A stretch of 48,384 nucleotides of DNA from Acetobacteraceae bacterium (lineage in GTDB: Bacteria > Pseudomonadota > Alphaproteobacteria > Acetobacterales > Acetobacteraceae), in contig JANXRN010000471.1 of assembly GCA_025352995.1 (NCBI GenBank), positions 1 through 48,384 of the forward strand. Reading direction: 5' to 3'. How positions within the stretch are numbered: the first letter of the stretch is position 1; each line of letters starts with the position of its first letter. A program made the position numbers and the translations under genes. Shown here in pieces: positions 35,701-43,566 of this stretch. The notes under the pieces are model-generated. The model saw nothing but the letters and a program-made list of their open reading frames with translations, was not told the DNA's origin and did no database searches.

Positions 35701-37211
35701 GGCAGTTCGGCGTCGGGCGTATCGGCCAGACGCGCATCCCACAAAGCCGCCAGACTGCGCAAAGCCGGCTGGGCATGGGCCGACAGCAGCAATTGTGGCA
35801 GCGACGAACGGGCAGGCTGGGCGCGCTTGTGCGTCGGCGCGGCAGTCAGCATCACCGTGCCGTTGGTGCCGCCGAAGCCGAAGCTGTTGACCCCCACCGC
35901 GACATCGTCACGCGCGCTCAACGGGCGTGCAGCGGCCGCGACTTCCAGGCGCAGCGTATCGAACGGGATCGTGGCGTTCGGGGTGTCGCAATGCAGCGAT
36001 GCCGGGATCTGGCGGTGCTGCAAGATCAGCATCGCCTTGAGCAGTCCGGCCATGCCGGATGCCGATTCGAGATGGCCGATATTGGTCTTCACCGACCCGA
36101 TCGCCAGCGCCGCACCGCCGTCGCGTTCGCTGCGTTGGGCGATGGCGTCGGCAATCGCGGCGGCCTCGGCCGGATCGCCAACCAGGGTGCCGGTGCCATG
36201 GGCCTCGAAATAGCCGAACTGCGCCGGCGACAGCCCGCTGCGATCGAGCACATGGCGCATCAGGGCGGCCTGCGCCGAACTGTTGGGCAACGACAGTCCG
36301 ACCGTGCGACCTGCCGAATTGGTCCCGGTGCCACGGATCACCGCGCGGATCGCGTCGCCGTCGGCCAGCGCGTCGGCCAGCCGCTTGACGATCACCACCC
36401 CCGCGCCCTCGGCCCGTACATAGCCATCGGCATCCGAGGAGAACGCGTGGCACCGTCCGGTCGGCGACAGCATCGAGGCACGCGAGAACCCGACGAATGA
36501 AAATGGCGCCAGCAGCATGTTGACGCCGCCGACCAAGGCCGCCGACAGCCGGCCACTGCGCAGTTCCTCACAGGCCAGATGCAAGGCCACCAGCGACGAC
36601 GAACATGCCGTATCGATGGTTTGCGCCGCGCCGCGCAAATCGAACACGTGGGCGAGGCGATTGGCGATGATGCTCATCGCGCCGCCGGTCATGCCGTAGC
36701 GGTCGAGGGATGCGCTATCCTGGTAGCGATTGGCCCAGAAATCGGTCGACGACGCGCCGACGAATACCCCGGTCTGGCTGCCGGCAAGCCCGTCAGCCGA
36801 CCAACCAGCATCCTCGATCGCGGCGCGAGCGACTTCGAGCAGCAGGCGCTGCTGCGGATCCATTTCCTGCGCTTCACGCGGGGATAGGCCGAAAGCTGCG
36901 GGATCAAACTGATCAATCCCGTCCACAATCCCGGCCGCGAAGGTGTAGCTGGTGCCGGCCTCGGTGCCGCCCGCTGCATTTTTCGGGTGCAGGAAGCGGG
37001 CCTGGGTGAAGCGGTCCGCCGGCACTTCGGTGACAGCATCGGCGCCCCGATCAAGCAACGACCAGAAATCATTGAGATTTTCGGCGCCGGGCAAGCGGCA
37101 CGCAGCGCCGACAATCGCGATTGCCTCCATCGGGCGAGACTTGTCACCACGGCGGGCAAGGGCGCCACCATCGGCACGGGACAAACGGCGAGGGCGTGAG
37201 CGAGAGAACAT
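29760..37211 (-). CDS. Highly reducing type I polyketide synthase, KS-AT-DH-(psiMT)-ER-KR-ACP
   Basis: A single 2483-residue module. KS: Cys203 in DTACSSSL, His338 in EAHGTGT, His380 in NIGHLE. AT: GHSVGE with Ser655 and YAFHS at 760-764, where the Phe favours malonyl-CoA. DH: HxxxGxxxxP at 959-968 and Asp1121-x3-Gln1125. Residues about 1240-1560 look like a degenerate methyltransferase (LDLGGRPD in place of a SAM glycine motif). ER: LNFRDV at 1793-1798, then HAGTGGVGL at 1902-1910. KR: GGLQGFG at 2102-2108, LDD at 2187, Ser2231, Tyr2244, Asn2248. ACP: LGLDSL with Ser2410. There is no thioesterase or reductase domain, so release must happen in trans, probably by the overlapping oxoamine synthase. 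The order matches iterative fungal-type and mycocerosate-type synthases. The start could also be Met28 (37130). Confidence 0.95.
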   Translation of the reverse strand: MFSRSRPRRLSRADGGALARRGDKSRPMEAIAIVGAACRLPGAENLNDFWSLLDRGADAVTEVPADRFTQARFLHPKNAAGGTEAGTSYTFAAGIVDGIDQFDPAAFGLSPREAQEMDPQQRLLLEVARAAIEDAGWSADGLAGSQTGVFVGASSTDFWANRYQDSASLDRYGMTGGAMSIIANRLAHVFDLRGAAQTIDTACSSSLVALHLACEELRSGRLSAALVGGVNMLLAPFSFVGFSRASMLSPTGRCHAFSSDADGYVRAEGAGVVIVKRLADALADGDAIRAVIRGTGTNSAGRTVGLSLPNSSAQAALMRHVLDRSGLSPAQFGYFEAHGTGTLVGDPAEAAAIADAIAQRSERDGGAALAIGSVKTNIGHLESASGMAGLLKAMLILQHRQIPASLHCDTPNATIPFDTLRLEVAAAARPLSARDDVAVGVNSFGFGGTNGTVMLTAAPTHKRAQPARSSLPQLLLSAHAQPALRSLAALWDARLADTPDAELPALVRAAAHYRDLQPNRLVVRGRDRDSLRAGIAAWLAGTAAPGQVTEGTATRTNAASAGVVFVFSGNGAQMPEMAQQAARHNARFRAALTKVDAALAPLLGWSPKRRIMAGVTAEDLVGTDIAQPLLFAAQVAIVETLRASGITADTCLGHSVGEVAAAWGAGLLDLPTAAKLIVVRSSQQHRLRGQGKMAALGCGIEDALPALAEASAGLAGPPLELAAENGPRAVTVAGPEPMLKRLGEIAEARRWSYLALELDYAFHSAAMDPVAGALVRELADMKIHPGQARMISTVTTTVLDEAGCTPDYWWHNLRDRVRFRGAVHTASAGARLFIEIGGTPILQSYIRETLQAAGSEARMVVTLSKRDAAGDPFPAIIDRAIAHGADPRKAAIFAGPGDPRSLPLTPFNRASVAAAPTSGATTIISPLHDHKLLGFRLPEHPNTWIRRVDTVIDPWLADHRFAGAAVLPAAAMAEMALAAAALRWPDAAVLEVSELRLLRMLPIPDGRGQDMRLRRLDDGRIILSSRPHLSDENWTDHAEGQIGALSAIPTPEPSVFVAKRTVSGGEIVTMAAQIGLEYGPAFQPVVSAELDPGHDLALVHLALPATAPSDDGFLLHPVRLDGALQGLIALLSSGASGFLGGGMVPSHIGRLLVRRNAPAPVTAEIHVRRRGTRSVVADLVLRDAIGVVVARAWDCWMQRVPLAHGATDADPAFRFDLLPALTAAMGAPGRAMAAMAAVTAVPIAAPANQAAMDEAAELLRGCVLAAAFSAFAAQGDRPLRTQYANDLMAALAETGLAEADPASLSGWRLVADADLPAAGDIWRAVYADHPDLAPELAWVAAAIERLPSVLGSTGWGDDGTAIASNVAPLPAEAASNRRMAAALTSAAISFAEAWPAEMPLRVLDLGGRPDLALAMSATGRRVLHVAVQVAGDATERGGKSAGSAETVKLVWDPSTEGAALPASDLVVGIGAGLRFGPGLLPAVQHALAEGGGLLLVEPTAALTWGFVSGQDPSWWDGLGAEGAGLLDADEWTRMLQAQGFAGVQVAAVPGLALPAALVAAHFVPVAAAIAEAAPRPELAQAILLARPGAMRNAVQAAFAAQDWPCRVLDFNARPDPELLRGRVVIALPPADLGAGLGLPRALAAITDIALACADRAEAMVLVTEGGLQPASGPHVPAAAACLGMARVLANECAPLRLRRIDICPGLAPAQAAARLVAELRDTDDGEAEITLTAGGRMVPRMQRGLPVVTQSGPRRLVIGHPGQLGTLAWDALPAIEPALSDGALRVRIEATGLNFRDVMWAQALLPEDVLMDGFAGPTLGMEAAGTVIAVGPGTNFAVGDKIFGFVAGSFASRAVVRADAVTHRPDAITAVQAATIPVTFMTAVYALEECARLRAGERVLIHAGTGGVGLAAIQVAKAAGAEIAATAGTPAKRAFLRQLGVDLVLDSRDLGFADALREVWPDGVDVVLNSLAAGFMDRSLSLVRPFGRFVEIGKRDFVENRFTSLRPLRQNVTYFAVDVDQLPRARPDIAARMLADISARMQDGTLQPLPATVFGHDDVEVAFRMLQAATHMGKIVITPPHDAPVSGSVGGIDVPGTVVIIGGLQGFGLATARFLARNGTSHMALLSRQGAATAGAVAALGELAALGATARAYGCDAADANALAATLATIRAEQPPIAGVIHAAAVLDDGAAASMTAERFAPVLAAKLAIAENLDRLTADDHLAFFVMYSSATTALGNPGQANYVAANAALEGLARRRRAAGRPALAVGWGPIADVGILARDSETAETLKRRMGATAMGADRALAALPRLLASSASFPVAHYAALDWAQLGGLLPVLAEKSFTNLREGAATSALGGRDMLERLRAVPAAEAAALLRSLVREEVARILQLGAANAGDLALDVPLPRLGLDSLGGMELRGALEARLGINVPLASVSDTLTIEVLVLRIRDAAIGQTNDSAAQGVIERHEGKLAAEPTGQHVEAGQ

Positions 37212-37570
37212 CAGGTAGTCTCTTTCCCGCTCAGCGTCGGTTGGTCAAGCGTTTCTTCACAATTTAAGTATATTCCGACCGTGGCTGACAGAGCGGGCTG
37301 CGTCGTTGCTGATATCCTCACGGCATCCCCCTTTTCCCCGAAACCGCTTCCGTTTCCGGGACACCCTAACCGACCGGGCGCTGTTTTACATTGCAGTGCA
37401 GCATATTCAATTGAGCGAGCGCTGTATATCCCACATTGTCCCTATCTCAGGATCATGGCATCGGTATGACGTGCTATCGGCGATGCTTAAGCGCTTGATA
37501 TCGGGACGGGTGGCTCGGTACTCATCATAAGCGCATGCCCGACGCGCGGAACATTGCGGGGAGAATTGTC
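37212..37570. other. Divergent control region between PKS operon and PhyH oxygenase
   Basis: This 359-bp gap is clearly more AT-rich than its flanks and must hold both promoters. On the minus strand TATACT (37267-37272) is a good -10 box for the PKS operon, about 55 bp from the start, but no convincing -35 partner is visible. Short plus-strand frames here resemble nothing. Confidence 0.4.
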
Positions 37571-38584
37571 ATGACGGCAGGGTTTCACGTTTCACTGGTG
37601 GACCAGGAAGGCGCCTCGGTCCTCGCCGGTCGGCTCGAACGTGACGGGTATCTGTTCCTGCCCGGCCTTTTGCCCGCCGCGGGCGTGGCCAATGTGCAGC
37701 GCCAGGTCGGGGCGGTCATTCGCGACGCGGGCTGGCTGCGGCGTGATGCGCCGGTCACTGCGGCGCTCGCCGAGCCGGCCGGGTTTTGCGTCGATCCTGA
37801 GCCGAGTTATGTCGATATTTTGCGTAAAATTAACGCATTGCAAGATTATCATGCCTTGAAACATCACGATCGCCTGATCGATCTGTTCACCGCCTTGCTG
37901 GGCGGCCCGATTTTGCCACATCCCCGCGTCCTCGGCCGCAACATCTGGCCCAACCAACCCGCTTTCACCACCAAGGCGCACCAGGATTACCCCAACGTGC
38001 AAGGCACCGAGGAGGTTTATACTGCCTGGATTCCGCTGATCGATTGCCCGATGGAGGTCGGCCCGCTGCAAGTCGCGGTGGGCAGCCATCGTCGGGGCGT
38101 GTTCGATTTTGACATTGCCGCCGGCGCCGGGGGCATCGAAATCGCCGATCGGCTGGACGGGCAGTGGCGGACCGCCGGCTTCGTCCAGGGCGACGTGCTG
38201 ATCTTCCATTCGCTGACGGTACATAAGGGTGTGCCCAATTTCAGCGATCGGCTGCGCATGTCGATGGATGTGCGCTACCAGCTGCTGCGTGAGCCGTTCA
38301 ACATCGACAACGCCAATGCCGACGGCCAGCCGCTGGCATGGGACGGTATTTATGCCGGCTGGACCCGGCCAGAGCTGCAATATTACTGGCAGCGCCTGCC
38401 CCTGAACCTCAAGCCGTTCGATCGGGTGTGGTTCGACAAGCGTGATGCATTGGCGTTCGCCACCGCCGAGGCCGGCGACGCCCGTGCCCAGTCAGTCCTG
38501 CAACGCATCGTCGCCCGCGACCCGGACCCGGCCAAGCAGGCCCGTGCGCAAGGGTTGCTGGACCGGTTGGCAGCCCAGGGCTAG
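37571..38584 (+). CDS. Phytanoyl-CoA dioxygenase (PhyH)-family Fe(II)/2-oxoglutarate oxygenase
   Basis: This protein of 337 residues has the double-stranded beta-helix oxygenase fold. The iron ligands are His137 and Asp139 in KAHQDYPN and His218 in TVHKGVPN. Arg in [12 protein letters not shown] probably binds 2-oxoglutarate. ATG 37571 is chosen over 37535 because GGGGAGA lies about 7 nt upstream. PhyH enzymes hydroxylate lipids, natural products and small acids. It is divergent from the PKS operon, so a tailoring role on the polyketide-amine product is plausible. A separate housekeeping role is possible, because the next genes are amino-acid related. Confidence 0.85.
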   Translation: MTAGFHVSLVDQEGASVLAGRLERDGYLFLPGLLPAAGVANVQRQVGAVIRDAGWLRRDAPVTAALAEPAGFCVDPEPSYVDILRKINALQDYHALKHHDRLIDLFTALLGGPILPHPRVLGRNIWPNQPAFTTKAHQDYPNVQGTEEVYTAWIPLIDCPMEVGPLQVAVGSHRRGVFDFDIAAGAGGIEIADRLDGQWRTAGFVQGDVLIFHSLTVHKGVPNFSDRLRMSMDVRYQLLREPFNIDNANADGQPLAWDGIYAGWTRPELQYYWQRLPLNLKPFDRVWFDKRDALAFATAEAGDARAQSVLQRIVARDPDPAKQARAQGLLDRLAAQG

Positions 38585-38613
38585 GCTCGCGGTCAGGTCA
38601 GGAGGCCGGCTCT

Positions 38614-39414
38614 ATGAACGCGATTTCAGACATTGGTGCGGGCGTCGGACTGTTGGAACGCCTGCGGATCAGGGCAGGGCACCATACCGGCCCGACCGCG
38701 GGCCTCGCGCCCGGCAATGTGCAGGCCAATCTGGTTATCCTGCCGCGGGCGCTGGCGCATGATTTTCTCCGCTTTGCCCAGGCCAACCCCAAGCCTTGCC
38801 CAGTGCTGGCGGTGGGTGATCCGGGCGATCCGACCTTGCCGGGCTTGGCGCGTGACCTCGATATCCGCACCGATCTGCCGCGCTATCGGGTCTGGCGCGA
38901 CGGCGTTCTGGTGGATGAACCGACCGATATCAAAGCCTTATGGCGCGATGATCTGGTGAGCTTCCCGATCGGCTGCTCATTTTCGTTCGAGCAGGCGCTG
39001 ATCGAGGACGGCATCGAAATCCGCCATATTTCCTGCGATGCCAACGTGCCGATGTATCGCACCAATATCCCGACCGTGCCGGCCGGACCGTTTCACGGCC
39101 CGCTGGTGGTGTCGATGCGGCCGATGAAGCCGGCGGACGCCATCCGGGCGATCCAGATTACCTCGCGCTTTCCCGCCGTGCATGGCGCGCCGGTGCATAT
39201 CGGGCTGCCGGAGGCGATCGGCATCGCCGACATCAATGCGCCCGACTATGGCGATCCGGTGCCGATCCGGCCGGGGGAATTGCCGGTGTTCTGGGCCTGC
39301 GGGGTGACCCCGCAAGCGGTCATCGCCGCTGTTCGCCCGGCATTCTGCATTACCCACGCGCCGGGGGCGATGTTGATCACCGATTTGCGCAACACCAGCC
39401 TCGCCGCCCTGTGA
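38614..39414 (+). CDS. DUF1445/YcsI-family putative hydro-lyase (DGLUCY N-terminal-like)
   Basis: This 266-residue protein matches the DUF1445 family: [39 protein letters not shown] and a closing [14 protein letters not shown]. In the vertebrate D-glutamate cyclase DGLUCY this domain forms the N-terminal half, while the next gene encodes a relative of the C-terminal half. The function of the isolated domain is unclear. It overlaps the next gene by 4 bp (GTGA), so the two are translated together. Confidence 0.85.
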   Translation: MNAISDIGAGVGLLERLRIRAGHHTGPTAGLAPGNVQANLVILPRALAHDFLRFAQANPKPCPVLAVGDPGDPTLPGLARDLDIRTDLPRYRVWRDGVLVDEPTDIKALWRDDLVSFPIGCSFSFEQALIEDGIEIRHISCDANVPMYRTNIPTVPAGPFHGPLVVSMRPMKPADAIRAIQITSRFPAVHGAPVHIGLPEAIGIADINAPDYGDPVPIRPGELPVFWACGVTPQAVIAAVRPAFCITHAPGAMLITDLRNTSLAAL

Positions 39415-40277
39415 TCGCGGCCATTGAGGCGCTGCTGCACGAGGATGTCGGCCGTAATATCAGCGCCTTGGCGGCAGCAGCGCGCGGCGGATTGCAGGCG
39501 GCAGCGCAATCGCTGGCCGATCGGGACACGCCGTTTGTTGGGGTGATCACCGGATTTTACGTCCCGAAAGGCACGCCGCCGGCGGCTGAAACCGATGGTC
39601 CGGTGGGCGCGGCGCTGCTGCTGCGCGGCCTGCGCGATGCAGGCATTCCTTGCCGACTTGCCACCGACGCGCTGTGCGCGCCTGCCTGTGCGGCGGCGTT
39701 GCGCGCCGCCGGGCTGGCCGACCTGCCGCTCGATCACGGCCCGGTCGCCGCCAGCATCGCCGCCTGGCAGGCCGCCGGCATCACCCACGCGCTGGCGATC
39801 GAGCGTTGCGGGCCAGGTGCGGACGGCATACCGCGCAATTTACGTGGCGAAGATGTGTCCGAATTCACCGCCCCGCTCGACCAGCTTTACCTTGCCGGCA
39901 GCTGGACCCGGCTGGCGATCGGCGATGGCGGCAACGAAATCGGCATGGGCAGCCTGCCGGCGGCGGTGATCGCGGGCGCGGTGCAAAACGGCGCGCGCAT
40001 CGCTTGCCGGACGCCGGCGGACCATCTGATCGTCGCCGGCGTCTCTAACTGGGGGGCCTGGGGGCTGCTCGCCGCGCTGGCGCTGCTGCGACCCGACTGG
40101 CGGCCAGCCATGCTTGGCGCGCTCGACCCCGCGCTTGATGCGGCGGTGCTGGAGGCCATTGTCAGCAACGGGCCGGCGGTCGATGGGGTCACCCGAGTGC
40201 GCGACCTAACTGTCGATGGACTGGATGCGTCGGTTCATCGCGCCAAGCTGGTCGCTATCCGCGCCATGGCAGTCTAG
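39411..40277 (+). CDS. D-glutamate cyclase-like protein (DUF4392; DGLUCY C-terminal-like)
   Basis: This 288-residue protein starts at a GTG that overlaps the DUF1445 stop. It shows [22 protein letters not shown] near the N terminus, [11 protein letters not shown], and a Gly-rich stretch [11 protein letters not shown], all features of DUF4392. In DGLUCY the equivalent domain turns D-glutamate into 5-oxo-D-proline. The bacterium would thus recycle D-glutamate, perhaps from peptidoglycan. It is convergent with bamE, with a 4-bp overlap of stop regions. Confidence 0.82.
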   Translation: MIAAIEALLHEDVGRNISALAAAARGGLQAAAQSLADRDTPFVGVITGFYVPKGTPPAAETDGPVGAALLLRGLRDAGIPCRLATDALCAPACAAALRAAGLADLPLDHGPVAASIAAWQAAGITHALAIERCGPGADGIPRNLRGEDVSEFTAPLDQLYLAGSWTRLAIGDGGNEIGMGSLPAAVIAGAVQNGARIACRTPADHLIVAGVSNWGAWGLLAALALLRPDWRPAMLGALDPALDAAVLEAIVSNGPAVDGVTRVRDLTVDGLDASVHRAKLVAIRAMAV

Positions 40278-40822
40278 TAATTGCCGCCGCTGCTGCGGCT
40301 GGTATTGCCCGAATTGGCGCCGCTTGACCCGGTGGCGGCGTTGAAGCGGCCGATATTGCCGAGTAGCTCCTGCAAGAAGGTGGTTTCGTTGCCCGGCGAC
40401 GGCGTGGCGCCGGCGGCCATGCCGACATCGAAGCCATCTTTCAGGCCCTTTTGCTGGGTCTTGCGCAGCACCCCGGTGTTATCGAAGGTCAGCAGCACCA
40501 CCGCCTGGTCGCGCACCGTGTTGGTGGCGCCGATCACCGGCTTGGTCATCGCGGAAATATAGAGCCAGGTATTATCGTCAAAGCTCGCCTTTGCCGTGGG
40601 CGAGCCGAGCACGGTCAGGGCATCGGCCCTTGTGGCGGTGCCAACCACCAGCTGGTCCAAACGTTCAGCATCCACCCGGTTGCCGCGCGCCTGCTGCGGA
40701 TATGAAATCATATCCGGTAAGTCGCAGCCCGCGAGGCCAAGCAGGCCGATCACCGCCAAGATCGATCTTGTGGCGCGGCGGGCAGGCGCGGGGGGCTGCA
40801 AGGCGGAATTGGCAGGTCGCAT
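40274..40822 (-). CDS. bamE: Outer membrane assembly lipoprotein BamE (SmpA/OmlA)
   Basis: This 182-residue lipoprotein has a lipobox LLGLAGC with Cys33 as the acylated residue after an unusually long, Pro/Arg-containing lead. The SmpA/OmlA core follows (RVDAERLDQLVVGTATRADALTVLGSP, then WLYIS). It helps the BamA complex insert barrel proteins. A Gly/Ser/Asn-rich tail ends it. It is divergent from the ubiquinol-cytochrome c chaperone gene, the usual alphaproteobacterial arrangement. Confidence 0.9.
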   Translation of the reverse strand: MRPANSALQPPAPARRATRSILAVIGLLGLAGCDLPDMISYPQQARGNRVDAERLDQLVVGTATRADALTVLGSPTAKASFDDNTWLYISAMTKPVIGATNTVRDQAVVLLTFDNTGVLRKTQQKGLKDGFDVGMAAGATPSPGNETTFLQELLGNIGRFNAATGSSGANSGNTSRSSGGNY

Positions 40823-40858
40823 ATTGTCCTCAAGGTCTGGTCGTCTGGCCGCACCGGT

Positions 40859-40886
40859 TTGACACGGCGTGGCGACGCACTAGGTC
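40859..40886 (+). promoter_or_regulatory. Candidate promoter for the cytochrome chaperone operon
   Basis: TTGACA (40859-40864) is a perfect -35 box. With a 16-bp spacer the -10 would be TAGGTC (40881-40886), which is a weak match; TATATT at 40892 is better but too far. It lies 68 bp before the start at 40954. Confidence 0.3.
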
Positions 40887-40953
40887 TAGGCTATATTCGC
40901 CCCCGACAAAAGCCTGACCGCACACGCCCATATTATTGACCGGACGAAGATCG

Positions 40954-41541
40954 ATGAACCAGCCCGCCCTGCGCCCGCCTGTCTCCAAGCCGTCCCGCCT
41001 GTTCGGCCTGTTCACAAGCCGGCCAGAACGCGCCGGCTACACGCTTTATGGCGCCGCGGTGGCTGCCGCCCGGATGCCGGCCTTCTATACTGATTGGGGC
41101 GTGCCGGACACGCTGGATGGTCGCTTCGATCTGGTGGGCTTGCATGTTTATCTGCTGATCGAACGGCTCAACACCCTGCCCACGAAGGCCGGCGCCGCCC
41201 TGGCGCAGGCGGTGTTTGACGCGATGTTCAGCGATATGGACATTAATCTGCGCGAAATGGGGGTGGGTGACCTCAGCGTCGGGGCCAAGGTCCGCCAGAT
41301 GTGGGAAGCCTTTCATGGCCGCGCCAATGCCTATGGCGCGGCGTTGAAAGACCTGGCGCCGCAAGCTGCGCTGGCCGAGGCGCTGGCGCGCAACGTCTGG
41401 CGTGGCGCGGCGCCCGATGCGGCACCCGGCCTGCTGGCCGCTTATGTCATCGCCCAGGCCAGCCATCTGGCGGCGCAGGACATGGCGGGCCTGGCTGCCG
41501 GCAAAGTCACCTTCATCTCGCCCACCCGGGAGGATGGGTGA
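40954..41541 (+). CDS. Ubiquinol-cytochrome c chaperone family protein
   Basis: This 195-residue protein matches the CBP3-type family: TLYGAAVAAARMPAFYTDWG, RFDLVGLHVYLLIERL, and MFSDMDINLREMGVGDLSVG, whose Asp-Ile-Asn-Leu-Arg-Glu block is diagnostic. Mitochondrial members assist assembly of the bc1 complex. ATG 40954 is chosen over a TTG at 40936. The stop overlaps the ATG of the DUF177 gene by one base (TGATG). Confidence 0.9.
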   Translation: MNQPALRPPVSKPSRLFGLFTSRPERAGYTLYGAAVAAARMPAFYTDWGVPDTLDGRFDLVGLHVYLLIERLNTLPTKAGAALAQAVFDAMFSDMDINLREMGVGDLSVGAKVRQMWEAFHGRANAYGAALKDLAPQAALAEALARNVWRGAAPDAAPGLLAAYVIAQASHLAAQDMAGLAAGKVTFISPTREDG

Positions 41542-42071
41542 TGTCGGCCCCCGAACTGCCGCCGGAGTTTCACCGCCCGCTGATCATCGGCCGGATTGGC
41601 GCCGGCCACGCCGAAACCCTGGTGGCCAGCGACGCCGAATGCGCCGCCCTGGCGCAGCGCATGGGGCTGCCGGCGATTGTCGCGCTCCGTTGCAGCTACG
41701 CGCTGCGTCCGAGCGGCGCATCCGGCTTCGTCGCCGATGGCCGGCTGGTGGCGCACATCGTGCAGACTTGCGTGGTCTCGCTCGAAGATTTCCCCGCCAC
41801 CATCGATGAAGCGTTCCGGGTGCATTTCGTCCCCGCCGCGCGGCTCGACCCCGGCGACGACATAGGCGCGATCGACGATCCCGACTCGGACGATGAAATC
41901 CCCTATCACGGCACCCTGATCGATCTGGGGGAGGCAACCGCCGAGCAACTCGCTTTGATGCTCGAGCCGTATCCGCGTGCCCCTGGCGCGCTGCATCCTG
42001 AGCCTGATGCGGGCGATGACCGCCCACCCCACCCGTTCGCCGGGCTGGGCACGCGGCGGTCGGGCAGCTAA
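41541..42071 (+). CDS. DUF177 (YceD) family protein
   Basis: This 176-residue protein has the DUF177 features VVSLEDFPATIDEAFRVHFVP, an acidic linker (DDPDSDDEIPY) and LIDLGEATAEQLALMLEPYPR. It precedes rpmF as in most proteobacteria. YceD proteins are linked to 23S rRNA accumulation, but the mechanism is unsettled. It is translationally coupled to the chaperone gene before it. Confidence 0.9.
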   Translation: MSAPELPPEFHRPLIIGRIGAGHAETLVASDAECAALAQRMGLPAIVALRCSYALRPSGASGFVADGRLVAHIVQTCVVSLEDFPATIDEAFRVHFVPAARLDPGDDIGAIDDPDSDDEIPYHGTLIDLGEATAEQLALMLEPYPRAPGALHPEPDAGDDRPPHPFAGLGTRRSGS

Positions 42072-42252
42072 GCGCGGGCCGCAGTGTGGAATGGCTTGCA
42101 GGTGCGGGGGGTGTCTGCTAGACGGCGCGGCTCGCGTAAATGGCAGAATGTTGCATCCTGTCGAACGTGGTATTTAGCAATCTGTGGTCCGGCCACGAAG
42201 CTGCATGAGCAGTTTTGGGTCTGGACCATTTAGACCGGAGTGGCGGTGTCTC

Positions 42253-42456
42253 ATGGCTGTCCCAAAAAAGAAGTCCTCTCCCTCGCGGATGGGCATGCGA
42301 CGCAGCCACCATGCGCTGACCGCTGTGGCGCATACCGAATGCGGCAATTGCGGCGAGCTCAAGCGCCCGCATCATGTGTGCAGCCATTGCGGGCATTACG
42401 ATGGCCGCGAAGTGGTGGCCGCCGGCAAGCCGTTGAAGGGCGCAGTGCGCGCCTGA
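42253..42456 (+). CDS. rpmF: 50S ribosomal protein L32
   Basis: This 67-residue protein starts [20 protein letters not shown], as L32 does. It keeps a zinc ribbon, CGNCG then CSHCG (C-x2-C, C-x2-C), the zinc-binding form of this protein. A gap of 181 bp separates it from DUF177 and probably carries its own promoter. plsX follows 46 bp downstream. Confidence 0.97.
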   Translation: MAVPKKKSSPSRMGMRRSHHALTAVAHTECGNCGELKRPHHVCSHCGHYDGREVVAAGKPLKGAVRA

Positions 42457-42502
42457 GACCGCGCGCCCGTTCGGCTGATCGTTTTTGGCCAGGGCTGACC
42501 GC

Positions 42503-43549
42503 ATGACCGATAAGTACAGCCTGGCAATCGATGCGATGGGTGGCGATACTGCCCCCGCGTCGGTCGTGGCGGGGCTTGATCTGGCGGCGGAGCGGCATCC
42601 GGGCAGCCGGGTGCTGTTGTTCGGGGACCAGGCGGCGTTGGCGCCGTTGCTCGCCCGCCACAAGCGGGCGGCGTCGTTCTGCACGGTCCGCCATTCCCCC
42701 GATGTGATCAGCAGCGACCTCAAGCCGACCCAGGCGTTGCGGCTGCGTGGGGCGTCCATGCGGATGGCAATCGATGCGGTGGCGTCGGGTGAGGCCGCCG
42801 GCGTGGTCTCGGCCGGCAATACCGGCGCCTTGCTGGCGCTCGCCAAAATCGTCATCAAGACTTTGCCCGGCATCGACCGCCCGGCGATGGCCGCGATCAG
42901 CCCGTCGGCGCGCGGCGACGTGGTGATGCTCGACCTTGGCGCCAACGTACAATGCGACACCCGCAATCTGATCGAGTTCGCGCTGATGGGCGATGTTTTC
43001 GCCCGCACCGTGCTGGGCTTGCCCGCGCCGACGATCGGGCTGCTCAATGTTGGCTCGGAAGAACTTAAGGGCAGCGACCAGCTGCGCCTTGCGGCCGAGG
43101 GGTTGCGCGCCAGCCATCTCGGCCCGCAATTCTATGGCTTCGTCGAAGGCCATGACATCGCCGCCGGCACCACCGATGTGATCGTGACCGACGGCTTCAC
43201 CGGCAATGTCGCGCTGAAGACCGGTGAAGGCGCATTGAAACTGATGGGCGGGATGCTGCGCCAGGTGTTTTCCGCCTCAATCGCCACCCGCATCGCCTAT
43301 TTGCTGGCCCGGCCAGGGCTTGAGCGCCTGCGCGAATGGCTCGACCCGCAGCGCTATAATGGCGCGGTGATGTTGGGGCTGGCAGGCGTGGTGGTAAAGT
43401 CGCATGGTGGCGCCGATGCGCGCGGATTCGCGTCGGCGGTAGATGTTGCCATGGATATGGTGGTGCATCGCTTTAACGAAGGCATCCGCGACGGGCTTGC
43501 CCGCATGCAAACCGCGCCGCCGGTCGCGGGACAGTTTTCTGCGCCTTGA
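42503..43549 (+). CDS. plsX: Phosphate acyltransferase PlsX
   Basis: This 348-residue protein starts LAIDAMGGDTAPASVVAGL and contains SAGNTGALLALAK, DLGANVQCD, LLNVGSEELKG and VTDGFTGNVALKTGEG, all PlsX signatures. It makes acyl-phosphate from acyl-ACP for membrane phospholipids. ATG 42503 is used; an upstream TTG in frame (42485) has no support. It sits directly before fabH, a classic fatty-acid gene order. Confidence 0.97.
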   Translation: MTDKYSLAIDAMGGDTAPASVVAGLDLAAERHPGSRVLLFGDQAALAPLLARHKRAASFCTVRHSPDVISSDLKPTQALRLRGASMRMAIDAVASGEAAGVVSAGNTGALLALAKIVIKTLPGIDRPAMAAISPSARGDVVMLDLGANVQCDTRNLIEFALMGDVFARTVLGLPAPTIGLLNVGSEELKGSDQLRLAAEGLRASHLGPQFYGFVEGHDIAAGTTDVIVTDGFTGNVALKTGEGALKLMGGMLRQVFSASIATRIAYLLARPGLERLREWLDPQRYNGAVMLGLAGVVVKSHGGADARGFASAVDVAMDMVVHRFNEGIRDGLARMQTAPPVAGQFSAP

Positions 43550-43566
43550 GCGCCTGGGGTTTTGCG

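Noticed and set aside
37281-37530. Short plus-strand frames upstream of the PhyH gene
   Set aside because: No ribosome sites or family resemblance; the region is an AT-rich divergent promoter.
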